Below, in pieces: positions 22,648 to 30,545 of a stretch of 38,526 bases of DNA. The stretch lies in IMG/VR virus record IMGVR_UViG_3300027896_000104, positions 1-38,526 of that record, one strand, 5' to 3'. How positions within the stretch are numbered: the first letter of the stretch is position 1; the number at the start of each line of letters is the position of its first letter. A model generated the notes under the pieces. That model saw nothing but the letters and a program-made list of their open reading frames with translations. It was not told the origin of the DNA and searched no databases. The position numbers and the translations under genes were made by a program. The DNA is from a virus.

Positions 22648-23377
22648 CGGCCGCCTCGCCGCCTGCTTCCGCGATCCCCAGGGGATCGGGATGCACGAAA
22701 CGCTCGCAGCGACACGCGCTGACGCCGCAGTGGCCCTCGGGTCCGAGGTCATGCAGCGACTCGTAGTGCTCGCACGTCAGGCAGGCGACGTCCTCATCCT
22801 CTCCGGCGCCCTCCACCGCGGGCGCCGGGTCTTCGGATGTTCCTACTGGCGCTAGTGGCGGCTCCTCGGTGGCGTCGCTGCCCGTCTCCGCGCCCTGGGC
22901 GTCCTCGTCCTCTGCCAGCGTGATGTTCGGCTTGCGCCTGCGGCGTGGTTTCTCAGGCTCCGCGCTCGCAGGTGTCGTCTCAGGAGCGGCCGTCGGCTTG
23001 GGCTCCTCGAAGAGATTCCCCTGCGCCCGGCGCGCAGCTTCCGCCTTCTCCTCGCGGTTCATCTCGCGCTGCTCGACGACTTCGCCGGTGTCCTCACGGA
23101 CCACCAACACCCGGCTCTCGACGAACACGTGCTCGACGCGGCACTCGACGGCGCGGAACTCGTACCCCTGTCGCAGCGTCATGGCGTCGCCGCGGAGTTC
23201 GGCCGTGAGGGTCTTGATCCGGTTGCTGTACTGCTGCGCGCAGCGGCTCTTCTCGCCCTCGAGCTGCTCGAGATCCGCGACAGCGCGTGCGACGGACTGC
23301 GCCTTTTCCTGGCGCTCGATCATGGTTAGGTCGCAACGGAGCGACCGGCTCTCCTTCCGGACGTAGTTGCTCGTCAT
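22634..23377 (-). CDS. Unknown protein between SbcC and SbcD, 247 aa
   Basis: ATGA-coupled to SbcD and overlapping the SbcC start by 14 nt. Residues 15-65 are helical (IERQEKAQSVARAVADLEQL), then comes a small beta domain (FRAVECRVEHVFVESRVLVV), a long acidic and Pro/Ala-rich linker (130-205), and a C-terminal Cys/His cluster (CLTCEHYESLHDLGPEGHCG, then CRCERF) that looks zinc-binding. Its placement between the two Mre11-Rad50 subunits suggests a partner role. No family recognised. Confidence 0.65.
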   Translation of the reverse strand: MTSNYVRKESRSLRCDLTMIERQEKAQSVARAVADLEQLEGEKSRCAQQYSNRIKTLTAELRGDAMTLRQGYEFRAVECRVEHVFVESRVLVVREDTGEVVEQREMNREEKAEAARRAQGNLFEEPKPTAAPETTPASAEPEKPRRRRKPNITLAEDEDAQGAETGSDATEEPPLAPVGTSEDPAPAVEGAGEDEDVACLTCEHYESLHDLGPEGHCGVSACRCERFVHPDPLGIAEAGGEAADATP

Positions 23378-24537
23378 TTCGCCACCTCACTTTCAAGGGT
23401 TGACAGCTTTTCGATGTGGGACTGCGTGATCTCCGTGCCGGTCGCGTTGCCCCAGGCCCGGAGTTTGTCCTCGACGGAGTGCGCCGCCGCCACTTCTGGC
23501 GCGCGCACGCGCTCGGCACTCGTCACAACGGGGACGATCTTGAGCGTGTGCGCCGCGGCGAAGCGGCGCTCAATGTCAGCGTGATCGAAGAGGTGCTGTT
23601 GCTCCTCGGAGCAGGTGTAGCGGTAGCGGACGTTTGCGTCGGCGAAGGAATCCGTCGAGAATGTGCCATCGCTGCAGGTCTCCTCGATGGCCCCGTGATG
23701 ATCGGCCACGGTTTCGATCGTTACCCATCGACGGCACGGCGTCTCAAGCCACTCCCAGCTCGCCGTGCCGTCGTCCTCCACCGTCAGAATCCCGATGCGT
23801 TTCTGCTCGTCCTCCTCGCCGAAGTTGCAGCAGGTGAGCGAGCCGATGTACTCCACGCCCGGCGCGAGCTGCTGCGGCTTGTGAACGTGACCCAACACCA
23901 CAGCCGCGGCGCCAAGGTCCTGAAGATCACCCAGGACAGCCTCAATGGCCTTGCCGATCAGAGGCTGCGCGCTCGAAGACTGCGCACCAAGCACCTGGAG
24001 ATGACCGAGGATCACGAGCGGCCGCTTCGGGAACAAGCGCGCCGCGACCATGCCGCGTAGCATCGCGGCGAGCGCTGCGCTGCCAGCCTGGTCACCTGCC
24101 TCGCCCGTGTATCCGTTCGCAGCGAGGTAGGCGCGATCGGGCCAAGGGACGCACAGCACGTCGACACCGGCGGCGGGACCACGTTCAACCTGGCCGATCG
24201 CGTGAACCGTTTCGAGACACGGGATCTCAAACGCATCCACGAGGGCGTAACCGCAAAACACCGAGAGCTCCCGCGGTTGGTCGTGGTTGCCCTTGATTAT
24301 GAGGACCGGACGATCGTCACCATGTGGCGTGATCGACAGGTTGTCGAGGACCGCCCCAAGTTCCGCGCGCTCGGTGGGGTTGCTCTTGCCCTCGAAGGCG
24401 TCGCCCGCGATCAGCACCGCGTCGACCTCGCGATGGTCGGCGAGTTGGCAAGCGAATCCGAGGCAGTTGACGATATCGTCGAAGTGCTCGCCGTCGCGGA
24501 GATGGCAGTCACCGATGAGGAGGAAGCGGGTGGTCAT
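23374..24537 (-). CDS. sbcD: SbcD/Mre11-like nuclease, 387 aa
   Basis: This is a calcineurin-like metallophosphoesterase with all metal-binding motifs: GDCHL (D10, H12), AGDAFEG (D46), KGNHD (N84, H85, D86), VILGHLQV, and VVLGHVHKP. DVDAVLIAGD-type spacing matches SbcD/Mre11. The C-terminal 130 residues form the capping region (FGEEDEQKRIGILTVEDDG onward). Length agrees with bacterial and phage SbcD. It pairs with the SbcC-like ATPase two genes downstream. Confidence 0.92.
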   Translation of the reverse strand: MTTRFLLIGDCHLRDGEHFDDIVNCLGFACQLADHREVDAVLIAGDAFEGKSNPTERAELGAVLDNLSITPHGDDRPVLIIKGNHDQPRELSVFCGYALVDAFEIPCLETVHAIGQVERGPAAGVDVLCVPWPDRAYLAANGYTGEAGDQAGSAALAAMLRGMVAARLFPKRPLVILGHLQVLGAQSSSAQPLIGKAIEAVLGDLQDLGAAAVVLGHVHKPQQLAPGVEYIGSLTCCNFGEEDEQKRIGILTVEDDGTASWEWLETPCRRWVTIETVADHHGAIEETCSDGTFSTDSFADANVRYRYTCSEEQQHLFDHADIERRFAAAHTLKIVPVVTSAERVRAPEVAAAHSVEDKLRAWGNATGTEITQSHIEKLSTLESEVAK

Positions 24538-25337
24538 GGCGCCACTCCACTCTCGCCTGCCTGCCTCTTGGTCTCGACGAGCTCACCGAAAGCCACAATC
24601 CCGCCGGCGAGCTCGCCGCACGTGACGCGCCGCTCGTGATCCTTCGGCAATCGCCAGGAGCAAAGTCCGGCGAAGATCCTCAGACCGACGCGCAGCGCAG
24701 CGCAGCAAGTGATCGAGAGGCCGGCTTCGATGCCCGAGCCGGCTTCGATGCCCTCGCCGGCTTTGATGCCCCAGCCGGCTTTGATGCCCTCGCCGGCTTT
24801 GATGCCCCAGCCGGCTTTGATGCCCCAGCCGGCTTCGATGCCCTCGCCGGCTTCGATGCCCTCGCCGGCTTTGATGCCCTCGCCGGCTTTGATGCCCCAG
24901 CCGGCTTCGATGCCCTCGCCGGCTTCGATGCCCTCGCCGGCTTTGATGCCCCAGCCGGCTTTGATGCCCTCGCCGGCTTTGATGCCCCAGCCGGCTTTGA
25001 TGCCCCAGCCGGCTTCGATGCCCTCGCCGGCTTTGATGCCCTCGCCGGCTTTGATGCCCCAGCCGGCTTTGATGCCCCAGCCGGCTTTGATGCCCCGGCC
25101 GGCTTTGATGCCCCAGCCGGCTTTGATGCCCCAGCCGGCTTTGATGCCCCGGCCGGCTTCGATGCCCGAGCCGGCTAGGGCCATGATTGACCCGCTAGCG
25201 CGCAGCGAGGCGCTAAACCTCACGCACCCGAGGCCAGCAGCGATCTCGATGCGGCCGTCGAAGTCGTCAACGGCTTCGGCACCGATGTATAAGCCGTCCT
25301 TCGACACCATTTTGGCTGTAATGAGCAGCTTCTTCAT
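24534..25337 (-). CDS. Hexapeptide-repeat (solenoid-like) protein, 267 aa
   Basis: The protein has a non-repetitive N-terminus of about 55 residues (MKKLLITAKMVSKDGLYIGA onward). Next come 25 tandem hexapeptides of the form G-(W/E/R/S)-G-I-(K/E)-A (150 residues), and then a C-terminal part with LSITCCAALRVGLRIFAG and a polar tail. The strict period with Ile and Ala facing one side suggests a left-handed beta-helix with about 8 coils. The cap units at both ends are GSGIEA. It is ATGA-coupled between a putative annealing protein and SbcD. I know no function. A DNA-mimic or scaffold role would be only a guess. Confidence 0.85.
   Translation of the reverse strand: MKKLLITAKMVSKDGLYIGAEAVDDFDGRIEIAAGLGCVRFSASLRASGSIMALAGSGIEAGRGIKAGWGIKAGWGIKAGRGIKAGWGIKAGWGIKAGEGIKAGEGIEAGWGIKAGWGIKAGEGIKAGWGIKAGEGIEAGEGIEAGWGIKAGEGIKAGEGIEAGEGIEAGWGIKAGWGIKAGEGIKAGWGIKAGEGIEAGSGIEAGLSITCCAALRVGLRIFAGLCSWRLPKDHERRVTCGELAGGIVAFGELVETKRQAGESGVAP
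24721..25170. repeat. 25 x 18-bp tandem repeat
   Basis: 450 bp consist of 25 copies of an 18-bp unit (plus strand CCGGCTTTGATGCCCCAG with limited variants: TTT/TTC, and CCAG/CTCG/CGAG/CCGG). The two end units are identical to each other (CCGGCTTCGATGCCCGAG) and differ from all the others. The unit length is a multiple of three, so both strands stay open, but only the minus strand has a gene with start and stop fitting the operon. Copy number is expected to vary between isolates. Confidence 0.97.
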
Positions 25338-26482
25338 CGCCCGCCTCCGATCTCCGCCTTCATCGCCACCACCAGGCCGATGAGTTCTGGGATCGGCGCG
25401 GCGATCGGATCGAAGCCGGCACCAAGCTTCTGGAAGATGGCGCCAGCGCGGTCGGTGCCAAGGCGCTTCTGCGCGTGCTCACACCAGGCCATCACGGCGA
25501 CGAGATGCTTGTAGCGGGGCTCGTCGTTGCTGGGGACCCGCGAGAGGATCTGCTCCGTGACCGGCAGTCCGCACGGAGGCGCAGCCGGCTCCTCGGGCGG
25601 GAGTTCGGGCTCGGGTTCGATCGGCAACTCCTGCTGCCCGGCGATCGCCGGATCGACCGGCTCCTCTTCCATGTCCGACACGTCGATCGCTTCCGGCTCG
25701 TCTTGCAGCGGTGTCTGGAGTCCAGCGGATAGCCGCTGCGGCCCGTAGAGTGCTTCCTGGCTTCCGAGGAGCGAGGCGGCCACCATCCGCTTGATCTCGG
25801 GGTCCGAGGTGTCAAGGTCCGGCACTAGGGCCAGCACCACGAAGGGCTTGGCCGCGTCGGCTGGAAGCATCGACACCGGCAGCCCGATCGCCGCGCGGAT
25901 GCAGCGCAGTTTCGCCTTACTCTCGGCCATCGAGTGGATGTGCTGGCGCTGCTGGTAAATCTGCGGCCACGGGTCGCGCTGCTTCTTCGCCGCGATGCGC
26001 ACGAACTCGCGCGCGTCACTGCCGAGATTCGACTCAGGCCAGCCGGGCTCGCCGCGGAGATCGACTTCCTTCTCCGCGTAGACCGTGTGCTGGCGTCCGT
26101 CGAAGTCCTTGATCGTGCAGGTGGCGCGATACTTCGCTCGGTGAGGTTCGTTCCAGGCGTCGACCTGGCCCGACCGTTCGGGGATCCAGGAGATTCCGGC
26201 CGCGGCCGCGATCTTGTCGAGCGCGGTCTTGCCGAGCCCAACCTTGTCGCCGCCGGGGATCGGGTAGGTCTCGGTGGCGGGATTGATCGTCACCACGCGG
26301 ACCGAGACGCGGTGCATGGCGGGTACTCGGTCGAGCACCGTGATCGGCGTCGCGAAGTTGTACTTGGCTCGATCGTAGCCGGTGAGGGCTGCGGCGAGCG
26401 GGTCGTGGGCGGCCGGAACGGCAAGGGCACTGCCAGCGCCGGGGCGCGTGATTGCCACACTCTTGGGGGTAGCTGTGCTCAT
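25334..26482 (-). CDS. Putative DNA single-strand annealing / recombination protein, 382 aa
   Basis: The ATG at 26480-26482 follows AGGAGG with a 5-base spacer. The N-terminal 220 residues hold a conserved-looking domain: NFATPITVLDRVPAMHRVSV, then GKTALDKIAAAAGI, then WPQIYQQRQHIHSMAESKAK and LRCIRAAIGLPVSM. The AESKAKLRCIRAAIG segment recalls phage annealing-type proteins. Residues 270-325 are an acidic Glu/Pro linker (PIEPEPELPPEEPAAPPCG), and a C-terminal helical domain follows. Its position upstream of SbcCD supports a recombination role. The family assignment is tentative. Confidence 0.6.
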   Translation of the reverse strand: MSTATPKSVAITRPGAGSALAVPAAHDPLAAALTGYDRAKYNFATPITVLDRVPAMHRVSVRVVTINPATETYPIPGGDKVGLGKTALDKIAAAAGISWIPERSGQVDAWNEPHRAKYRATCTIKDFDGRQHTVYAEKEVDLRGEPGWPESNLGSDAREFVRIAAKKQRDPWPQIYQQRQHIHSMAESKAKLRCIRAAIGLPVSMLPADAAKPFVVLALVPDLDTSDPEIKRMVAASLLGSQEALYGPQRLSAGLQTPLQDEPEAIDVSDMEEEPVDPAIAGQQELPIEPEPELPPEEPAAPPCGLPVTEQILSRVPSNDEPRYKHLVAVMAWCEHAQKRLGTDRAGAIFQKLGAGFDPIAAPIPELIGLVVAMKAEIGGGR

Positions 26483-26492
26483 GGGATCCTCC

Positions 26493-26822
26493 TCAGTTAC
26501 TTGGTGCCACGTCGTCAGGTGCATTTGCGGGCGAGGACTGGCCCTCTGGTGGGGGTGTCTTGCTCGCCGAATGGGGGGCTGCTGGCGTTTCTGGGACTTC
26601 TGCCCCGTCACCCGTATGGCGGCCGCGTCGAAGTCGGGAAACCGCTGCCTGCGTGGCATAGGGCATCCAGGGGTAGAGCGGGCACTCCGGTATGAGGCAA
26701 TCCAGCCTGCCGTCCGCGTAGTCGCCGGAGCAGTCCGCACACTTGGCATGGATGGCTTGTCTCTGGGTGAGGCGCTTCCCTTCCAGGTGCTTGCGGAGGT
26801 TTGTCGAGCCTGCGGACCTCAT
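26493..26822 (-). CDS. Small cysteine-cluster protein, 109 aa
   Basis: The start is the ATG at 26820-26822, eight bases after the previous stop. Residues 10-50 carry LTQRQAIHAKCADCSGDYAD followed by CLIPECPLYPWMPY, a four-cysteine zinc site found in a widespread small phage protein family of unknown function. The C-terminal 50 residues are Pro/Ala/Ser-rich and likely disordered. Confidence 0.75.
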   Translation of the reverse strand: MRSAGSTNLRKHLEGKRLTQRQAIHAKCADCSGDYADGRLDCLIPECPLYPWMPYATQAAVSRLRRGRHTGDGAEVPETPAAPHSASKTPPPEGQSSPANAPDDVAPSN

Positions 26823-26830
26823 GGCCTGCC

Positions 26831-27040
26831 TCAGTTCTGGAGCGCCGCGACGTTTGCCGCGTGCCAGCGCTCGGCCGCGTTGCACAACAGATGGCGCCAG
26901 CCGTCCGCGCACTTGATCGGCACGCCGAGCGTCGGGTGCCGACCGATCCCGCACACCGCGCAGGCGCCGATCTCCACCACTTCGGGGCGCGCCGCCTTGA
27001 CAGCGCGGACCAGGGAGCCGATCATTTCCTTGAAAGTCAC
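26831..27040 (-). CDS. Small zinc-binding protein, 69 aa
   Basis: The GTG at 27038-27040 has AAAGGAG five bases upstream and overlaps the preceding stop (GTGA), so I prefer it to the longer frame. Cys/His residues CAVC, then KCADGWRHLLC near residues 48-58, suggest a single zinc site. Function unknown. Confidence 0.65.
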   Translation of the reverse strand: MTFKEMIGSLVRAVKAARPEVVEIGACAVCGIGRHPTLGVPIKCADGWRHLLCNAAERWHAANVAALQN

Positions 27041-27351
27041 AGCATCTCCTTTCGGGCCGGTGCTAGCCGGCCCTCTTCGTTTCCGCTCATGCACGCGTCG
27101 AGTTCCGCGCGCAACCAGCGGCGTGGTTGGGTCAGTCTTGTGAGGCGGCCGAGCTGGCACCAGCGATACAGCGTCCTTGCCGAGAACTTCGGCACGTGGT
27201 ACGCAGCCTTGATGTAGAGCACCGCCTCAACCGTTCGGAGGCGGTCCGGCCAGGGCGTTGGTGCCGTCGCATCCAGGCGCGCCGAGAGCTGGCGCAGCTC
27301 CGCGTGCATGTCCCGGAGCTCGATGAGGATCGCGGACTCGGTGCTCATCAC
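27037..27351 (-). CDS. MerR/excisionase-type HTH protein, 104 aa
   Basis: ATGA-coupled to the gene before it. Residues 1-30 are a leading helix (ELRDMHAELRQLSARLDA). Residues 38-90 are a winged HTH of the HTH_17/AlpA type (LRTVEAVLYIKAAYHVPKFS, then ARTLYRWCQLGRLTRL). It could be the excisionase or a transcription regulator of the early operon; the integrase on the other strand needs such a partner. Confidence 0.65.
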   Translation of the reverse strand: MMSTESAILIELRDMHAELRQLSARLDATAPTPWPDRLRTVEAVLYIKAAYHVPKFSARTLYRWCQLGRLTRLTQPRRWLRAELDACMSGNEEGRLAPARKEML

Positions 27352-27896
27352 CGTCTCCGGACCAGGGCAGCGCGCGCCTCGCGCGCGTGTCCCTCGAGTG
27401 TGGTGAGGTCGCGCTCGAGCTGCGAAACCTCTGCGAGCGTCAGTCGGCCTGCCTCTAGGTCGCGCATGAGATCGCCGGTGAAGGCGGCGCCGTCGGCTGC
27501 CATCTCGGCCCCCACCTCACCGAGGCTCTGCGTTGCTTTGACCTGCTTGTCCGGGAGCAATCGGTATAACGCGGCCTCTACCGCATCCGGGCGCAGGCCC
27601 GCGATCGCGAACAGATCCTCGATCGGCATCCCGTGCTCGCCGAGCAGCTCGTCACGCAGGTAGCGCGCCGTGCGACCGACAGACGGTGCCAGCGAGGCGA
27701 GCTCGCCGCGCAACTCCTCGTGCAGCAGCGCCAGTGCGTCAGCGGCCGCGTCGAGCGCCTGCGGATTCACGAGGTCGAGGCGCTGGCGCTTGAACGCGAG
27801 GCGATCACGAACCGGCGCCGCTAGCTCATCAAGCGGCACTTGCTCCTCGCGGGGCGGGGGTGCGACCTTGAGACGCGGGAGACGGCATGCTGTCAT
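27348..27896 (-). CDS. Unknown helical early protein, 182 aa
   Basis: The ATG at 27894-27896 overlaps the stop of a 32-residue membrane gene (ATGA), which favours it over the longer frame. The protein is almost all helical and charged (DRLAFKRQRLDLVNPQALDA, later EAGRLTLAEVSQLERDLTTL). It contains a possible HTH-like segment, IEDLFAIAGLRPDAVEAALY. It is a candidate regulator of the early operon with no known family. Confidence 0.6.
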   Translation of the reverse strand: MTACRLPRLKVAPPPREEQVPLDELAAPVRDRLAFKRQRLDLVNPQALDAAADALALLHEELRGELASLAPSVGRTARYLRDELLGEHGMPIEDLFAIAGLRPDAVEAALYRLLPDKQVKATQSLGEVGAEMAADGAAFTGDLMRDLEAGRLTLAEVSQLERDLTTLEGHAREARAALVRRR

Positions 27897-27991
27897 CCGG
27901 ACCACCTTTGCGAGGGCGGACTGCCGGCTTTGTGGAGGAGCCACGCGATGAGGAGCGCGGCCAGGATGCCGAATGCGAGCAGGGGGGGCAT
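27893..27991 (-). CDS. Single-pass membrane microprotein, 32 aa
   Basis: The ATG at 27989-27991 lies three bases after the stop of the Cro-like gene, and the TGA overlaps the next ATG (ATGA). The product is nearly one transmembrane helix (LLAFGILAALLIAWLLHKAG) plus a short polar tail. It is easily missed because of its length. Coupling on both sides supports it. Confidence 0.55.
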   Translation of the reverse strand: MPPLLAFGILAALLIAWLLHKAGSPPSQRWSG

Positions 27992-27994
27992 GGG

Positions 27995-28228
27995 TCAGCT
28001 CTCGTTTACGGCGGCGGGGAGGGCGGGGCGCCCGTCGAACGCCTCTTCGTAGGTCACGGGGCGGTTCAGACGATGCGACAGGAAGGCGAGCAGGGCGTCG
28101 ATCTTCTCCCGGGTGAGGTTCGCGTCGGGCTGATTGACCCACCGGCTAACCTGGGCCTTGTCGGCGTTCAATGCCGTAACTATCTCAGCCTGCTTGATTT
28201 CGTTCTCATCGAGGAAGGCTCGCAGCAT
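27995..28228 (-). CDS. Cro-like HTH regulator, 77 aa
   Basis: First gene of the leftward operon, divergent from the XRE repressor and preceded by a strong promoter and AGGAGA ribosome site. Residues 8-50 form a lambda-type HTH (NEIKQAEIVTALNADKAQVS, then RWVNQPDANLTREKIDALLA). The position opposite the repressor gene makes it the likely lytic-switch protein. It may instead be a CII- or CI-class activator. Confidence 0.78.
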   Translation of the reverse strand: MLRAFLDENEIKQAEIVTALNADKAQVSRWVNQPDANLTREKIDALLAFLSHRLNRPVTYEEAFDGRPALPAAVNES

Positions 28229-28251
28229 TGTGGTTGTCTCCTACATCAACC

Positions 28252-28280
28252 AATATAGGGCGCGTTGTGCTACTTGTCAA
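28252..28280 (-). promoter_or_regulatory. Main leftward early promoter
   Basis: On the minus strand TTGACA (28275-28280, 6/6) and TATATT (28252-28257, 5/6) are separated by exactly 17 bases. AGGAGA and ATG of the Cro-like gene follow. The 86-bp divergent region also holds TGTCAACC at 28276-28283 and again at 28316-28323, possible operator half-sites. Confidence 0.85.
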
Positions 28281-28314
28281 CCCCCCTCCAGGAAGCCGCC
28301 TAGACTTGACGCCT

Positions 28315-28671
28315 ATGTCAACCGATCCGGGGAAAGTGTTTCCCCGTAAGCTCGCCTACTACATCCACGAGGGAGAGCGTTCTGCGTTTTGTCGGGAGCG
28401 CGGCATTGACAAGGGGCGCCTTTCGAGACTGATCAATGGCGAGGAGAACGTGACACTCGAGACGGTGTGGTGGTTCGCTCAGGCGATCGGCTGCGATCCC
28501 GCCGACCTGATCTCAGAGCGCGAGGGCAATCACCCTGCGGCTGTCTCTGAGGCTTCCCCCGAGTACCCGGCCGCCGCCCCAACCGAGTTGCAGCAAGTGA
28601 CAGCCGAACTCAGGCGCCTTAGATTGGAACTGCACCGGATCACGAAGCTCCTGGGAGGGGGAAAGTCGTGA
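28315..28671 (+). CDS. XRE-family repressor (CI-like), 118 aa
   Basis: First gene of the rightward lysogeny block. Residues 10-65 form an XRE-type HTH (FPRKLAYYIHEGERSAFCRE, then GIDKGRLSRLINGEENVTLE, then FAQAIGCDPADL). A C-terminal helix (LQQVTAELRRLRLELHRIT) probably mediates dimers. There is no peptidase domain, so it is not a LexA-type self-cleaving repressor. The ATG has no Shine-Dalgarno; a weak TAGACT lies 8 bases before it, compatible with a leaderless mRNA as for lambda cI. Confidence 0.82.
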   Translation: MSTDPGKVFPRKLAYYIHEGERSAFCRERGIDKGRLSRLINGEENVTLETVWWFAQAIGCDPADLISEREGNHPAAVSEASPEYPAAAPTELQQVTAELRRLRLELHRITKLLGGGKS

Positions 28672-29084
28672 GGAATGGCTGCCTGGTCGTTGCCATTTTC
28701 GGGCTCGTGGCCTGTGCCCTTCTTGTCTACGTTGCGGTCATCGAACGCCCCGGAGAGGTGAAACAAGACCAGTTCAGGCCCACGGCAGCGCCTACGCCGG
28801 ACCCGCGACAAGACACTGCCTGGCTCAAGACGCGCGGAGGCAGACTCTTCACGAGGTTGCACAAGAAGTACCCTCGGTGGGAGCAAGGGGTCTGGGATGC
28901 GGTCGCGGCGCATCGGGTGCTCGTCGGCATGGACGCTACGCAATGCGAGCTTTCATGGGGCATGCCGCATGCCATAAACCAGACCACAACCGCGTTCGGG
29001 ATCCACTACCAGTGGTGCTATGGGGAGTTTTGTAAGCCTGCACTCTATTTCGACCACGGGCTGGTGACGGTCATCCAGGAGTGA
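28668..29084 (+). CDS. Membrane-anchored BamE/SmpA-like protein in the lysogeny operon, 138 aa
   Basis: GTG overlaps the repressor stop (GTGA) and has GGGAGGGG upstream. An N-terminal membrane anchor (LVVAIFGLVACALLVYVAVI) precedes a Pro-rich linker and a soluble domain. The end of the domain, VLVGMDATQCELSWGMPHAI, then HYQWCYGEFCKPALYFDHG, matches the SmpA/BamE-type fold (GMxxxxVxxxWGxPxxI, then YxxYxYFxxG). Expression with the repressor in lysogens suggests a lysogenic-conversion or exclusion factor at the host envelope. Confidence 0.65.
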   Translation: MRNGCLVVAIFGLVACALLVYVAVIERPGEVKQDQFRPTAAPTPDPRQDTAWLKTRGGRLFTRLHKKYPRWEQGVWDAVAAHRVLVGMDATQCELSWGMPHAINQTTTAFGIHYQWCYGEFCKPALYFDHGLVTVIQE

Positions 29085-29085
29085 A

Positions 29086-29337
29086 ATGCCGGCCTTCTTC
29101 GCCGTCACCCTCGTTGACGTCTGCGGCGAGGGCCCATTCCAGGAACTCGTGTTCCTCGAGGGCGGTGGCCCGGAGATGCCGGTGAGCCTGCAACTGAACC
29201 TCGAGAAGCCAGCCGAGATCGGCACGCGGTTCGCCTACGGCGGCCTCACCTGGGAGTTGACCCGCGAGCTGCGCGCCAAGCCGGGCGCCGTAGAGGGCGG
29301 CGACAGCCTCTGGCAGGCGCGGCCAGTGCAGCAGTGA
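29086..29337 (+). CDS. Small unknown protein in the lysogeny block, 83 aa
   Basis: Begins one base after the BamE-like stop with AGGAG upstream. The protein is beta-rich (FFAVTLVDVCGEGPFQELVF, then YGGLTWELTRELR). No family recognised. Tight spacing puts it in the same transcript as the repressor. Confidence 0.55.
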   Translation: MPAFFAVTLVDVCGEGPFQELVFLEGGGPEMPVSLQLNLEKPAEIGTRFAYGGLTWELTRELRAKPGAVEGGDSLWQARPVQQ

Positions 29338-29378
29338 CGGCACTTGTTTGACCCCGGGAACCGCCCCATGATCCCCGC

Positions 29379-30545
29379 ATGGCAAGGCGCAGATCAGCCC
29401 CAACCTACCTCGTCAAACGCCGCGGCAAGTGGCACGGGCGCTTTCGCCACGTCGACAGCATCGGTCAGGTGCACTGGCCCTGCCATATCTCGCCGGCGCC
29501 TCTCGACTACCGCCGCTCGCTGCTGTGGGCGCAGACGTGGCGAGCCGAGTGGATCCACGCGCACGAGCTCGAGCTGCGCTGCGAAGACGAGGAGCGCCGG
29601 CGCCCACCGACGCTTGGCGAACTGCTCGACGCCTATGCGGCCGACTGCCAGGAGCGCGGTACGCGGTGGGATCGCGAGTGTAGCCGCGCGAAGTGGATCC
29701 AGGCAACGCTCGGCCGCGAGACACCCTACTCGGATCTCACCCCGGCTCGGATCGCATCGTGGCGGACTGCGCTGCGCAGCGGGCGCCACCTGTCACCGCG
29801 CAGCCTCAACGCCTACGCGACGCTGCTCCAGGCGGCGCTCAATCTCGCTGTGAGGTCCGGCGCTATCCCGGTGAACCCGATCCGCCACCTGGGAAAGTTG
29901 CCGGAACTGCGGGGCATGCCGGAGGCGCTCTCGCTGCGACAGGTGCATGGCCTGATCGGGGCGATCGAGGAGTACGAGGCTGCCGGCGCCACCGTGCCAC
30001 TTCGCGGAATCGTGCTGACCTGCTACTACACCCTGGCGCGCACCGGGAACGTCCTGGCGCTTCGGTGGGAAGATGTTGACCTCGAGCGGGGCGAGATCAC
30101 CTTCCCGCGGACCAAGACGGGCCGGCGCATCGTGGTGCCGATCCGCGCGCAGCTCGCTGCCTACCTGGCGACGCTCGTCCCTGCCAGCGGCTACCTGTGG
30201 CCCAGCCCGCGCACCGGGAAGCCGTACACTGACGTGGCGCGTCCTTGGCGCAGCCTGATCCGACTCGCCAACGCGAGACTCGGGCCAAGCGAGCAGATCC
30301 CGCCGGCGCAGCGCCTCTACTCCCTGCGCCACTCCGGGATCTCACACCTACTGCTCGCCGGCGTCCCGCCGCAAGTCGTGGCGCAACTCGCCGGCAACAG
30401 CGTCGCGGTGATCGACCGCCACTATGCGCACCTGCACGACGACGCGCTTCACCGCGCGCTCGCGATGGCTGACGCGAGCCCGATCCTCGAACCGCACGTG
30501 CCTGGTATATTTGTACCTGGAGGCGAGCATGAAAGCACAAACTGA
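29379..30545 (+). CDS. int: Tyrosine integrase, 388 aa
   Basis: Residues 1-75 hold an arm-binding domain, 76-175 the core-binding SAM-like domain (TLGELLDAYAADCQERGTRW, SLNAYATLLQAALNLAVRSG), and 180-365 the catalytic domain. The catalytic residues are R221 (LARTGNV), K246 (TKTGRR), R317-H318 (YSLRHSG) and nucleophile Y349 (DRHYAHL). Two usual His positions are changed: Y314 in the box II HxxR position and N340 in place of the LGHxS His. It acts at the tRNA-Asp attP 480 bp downstream. Reported active integrases tolerate such changes, so the enzyme is probably functional. Confidence 0.92.
   Translation: MARRRSAPTYLVKRRGKWHGRFRHVDSIGQVHWPCHISPAPLDYRRSLLWAQTWRAEWIHAHELELRCEDEERRRPPTLGELLDAYAADCQERGTRWDRECSRAKWIQATLGRETPYSDLTPARIASWRTALRSGRHLSPRSLNAYATLLQAALNLAVRSGAIPVNPIRHLGKLPELRGMPEALSLRQVHGLIGAIEEYEAAGATVPLRGIVLTCYYTLARTGNVLALRWEDVDLERGEITFPRTKTGRRIVVPIRAQLAAYLATLVPASGYLWPSPRTGKPYTDVARPWRSLIRLANARLGPSEQIPPAQRLYSLRHSGISHLLLAGVPPQVVAQLAGNSVAVIDRHYAHLHDDALHRALAMADASPILEPHVPGIFVPGGEHESTN

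Noticed and set aside
24721-25170. Possible CRISPR array
   Set aside because: The units are contiguous 18-bp repeats without unique spacers, lie inside a coupled gene, and no cas genes are present.
24636-25178. Long plus-strand open frame across the 18-bp repeat (GFDALAGFDAPA type)
   Set aside because: A repeat unit divisible by three keeps any stop-free frame open on both strands. This frame has no ribosome site and does not fit the operon, while the minus frame is ATGA-coupled on both sides.
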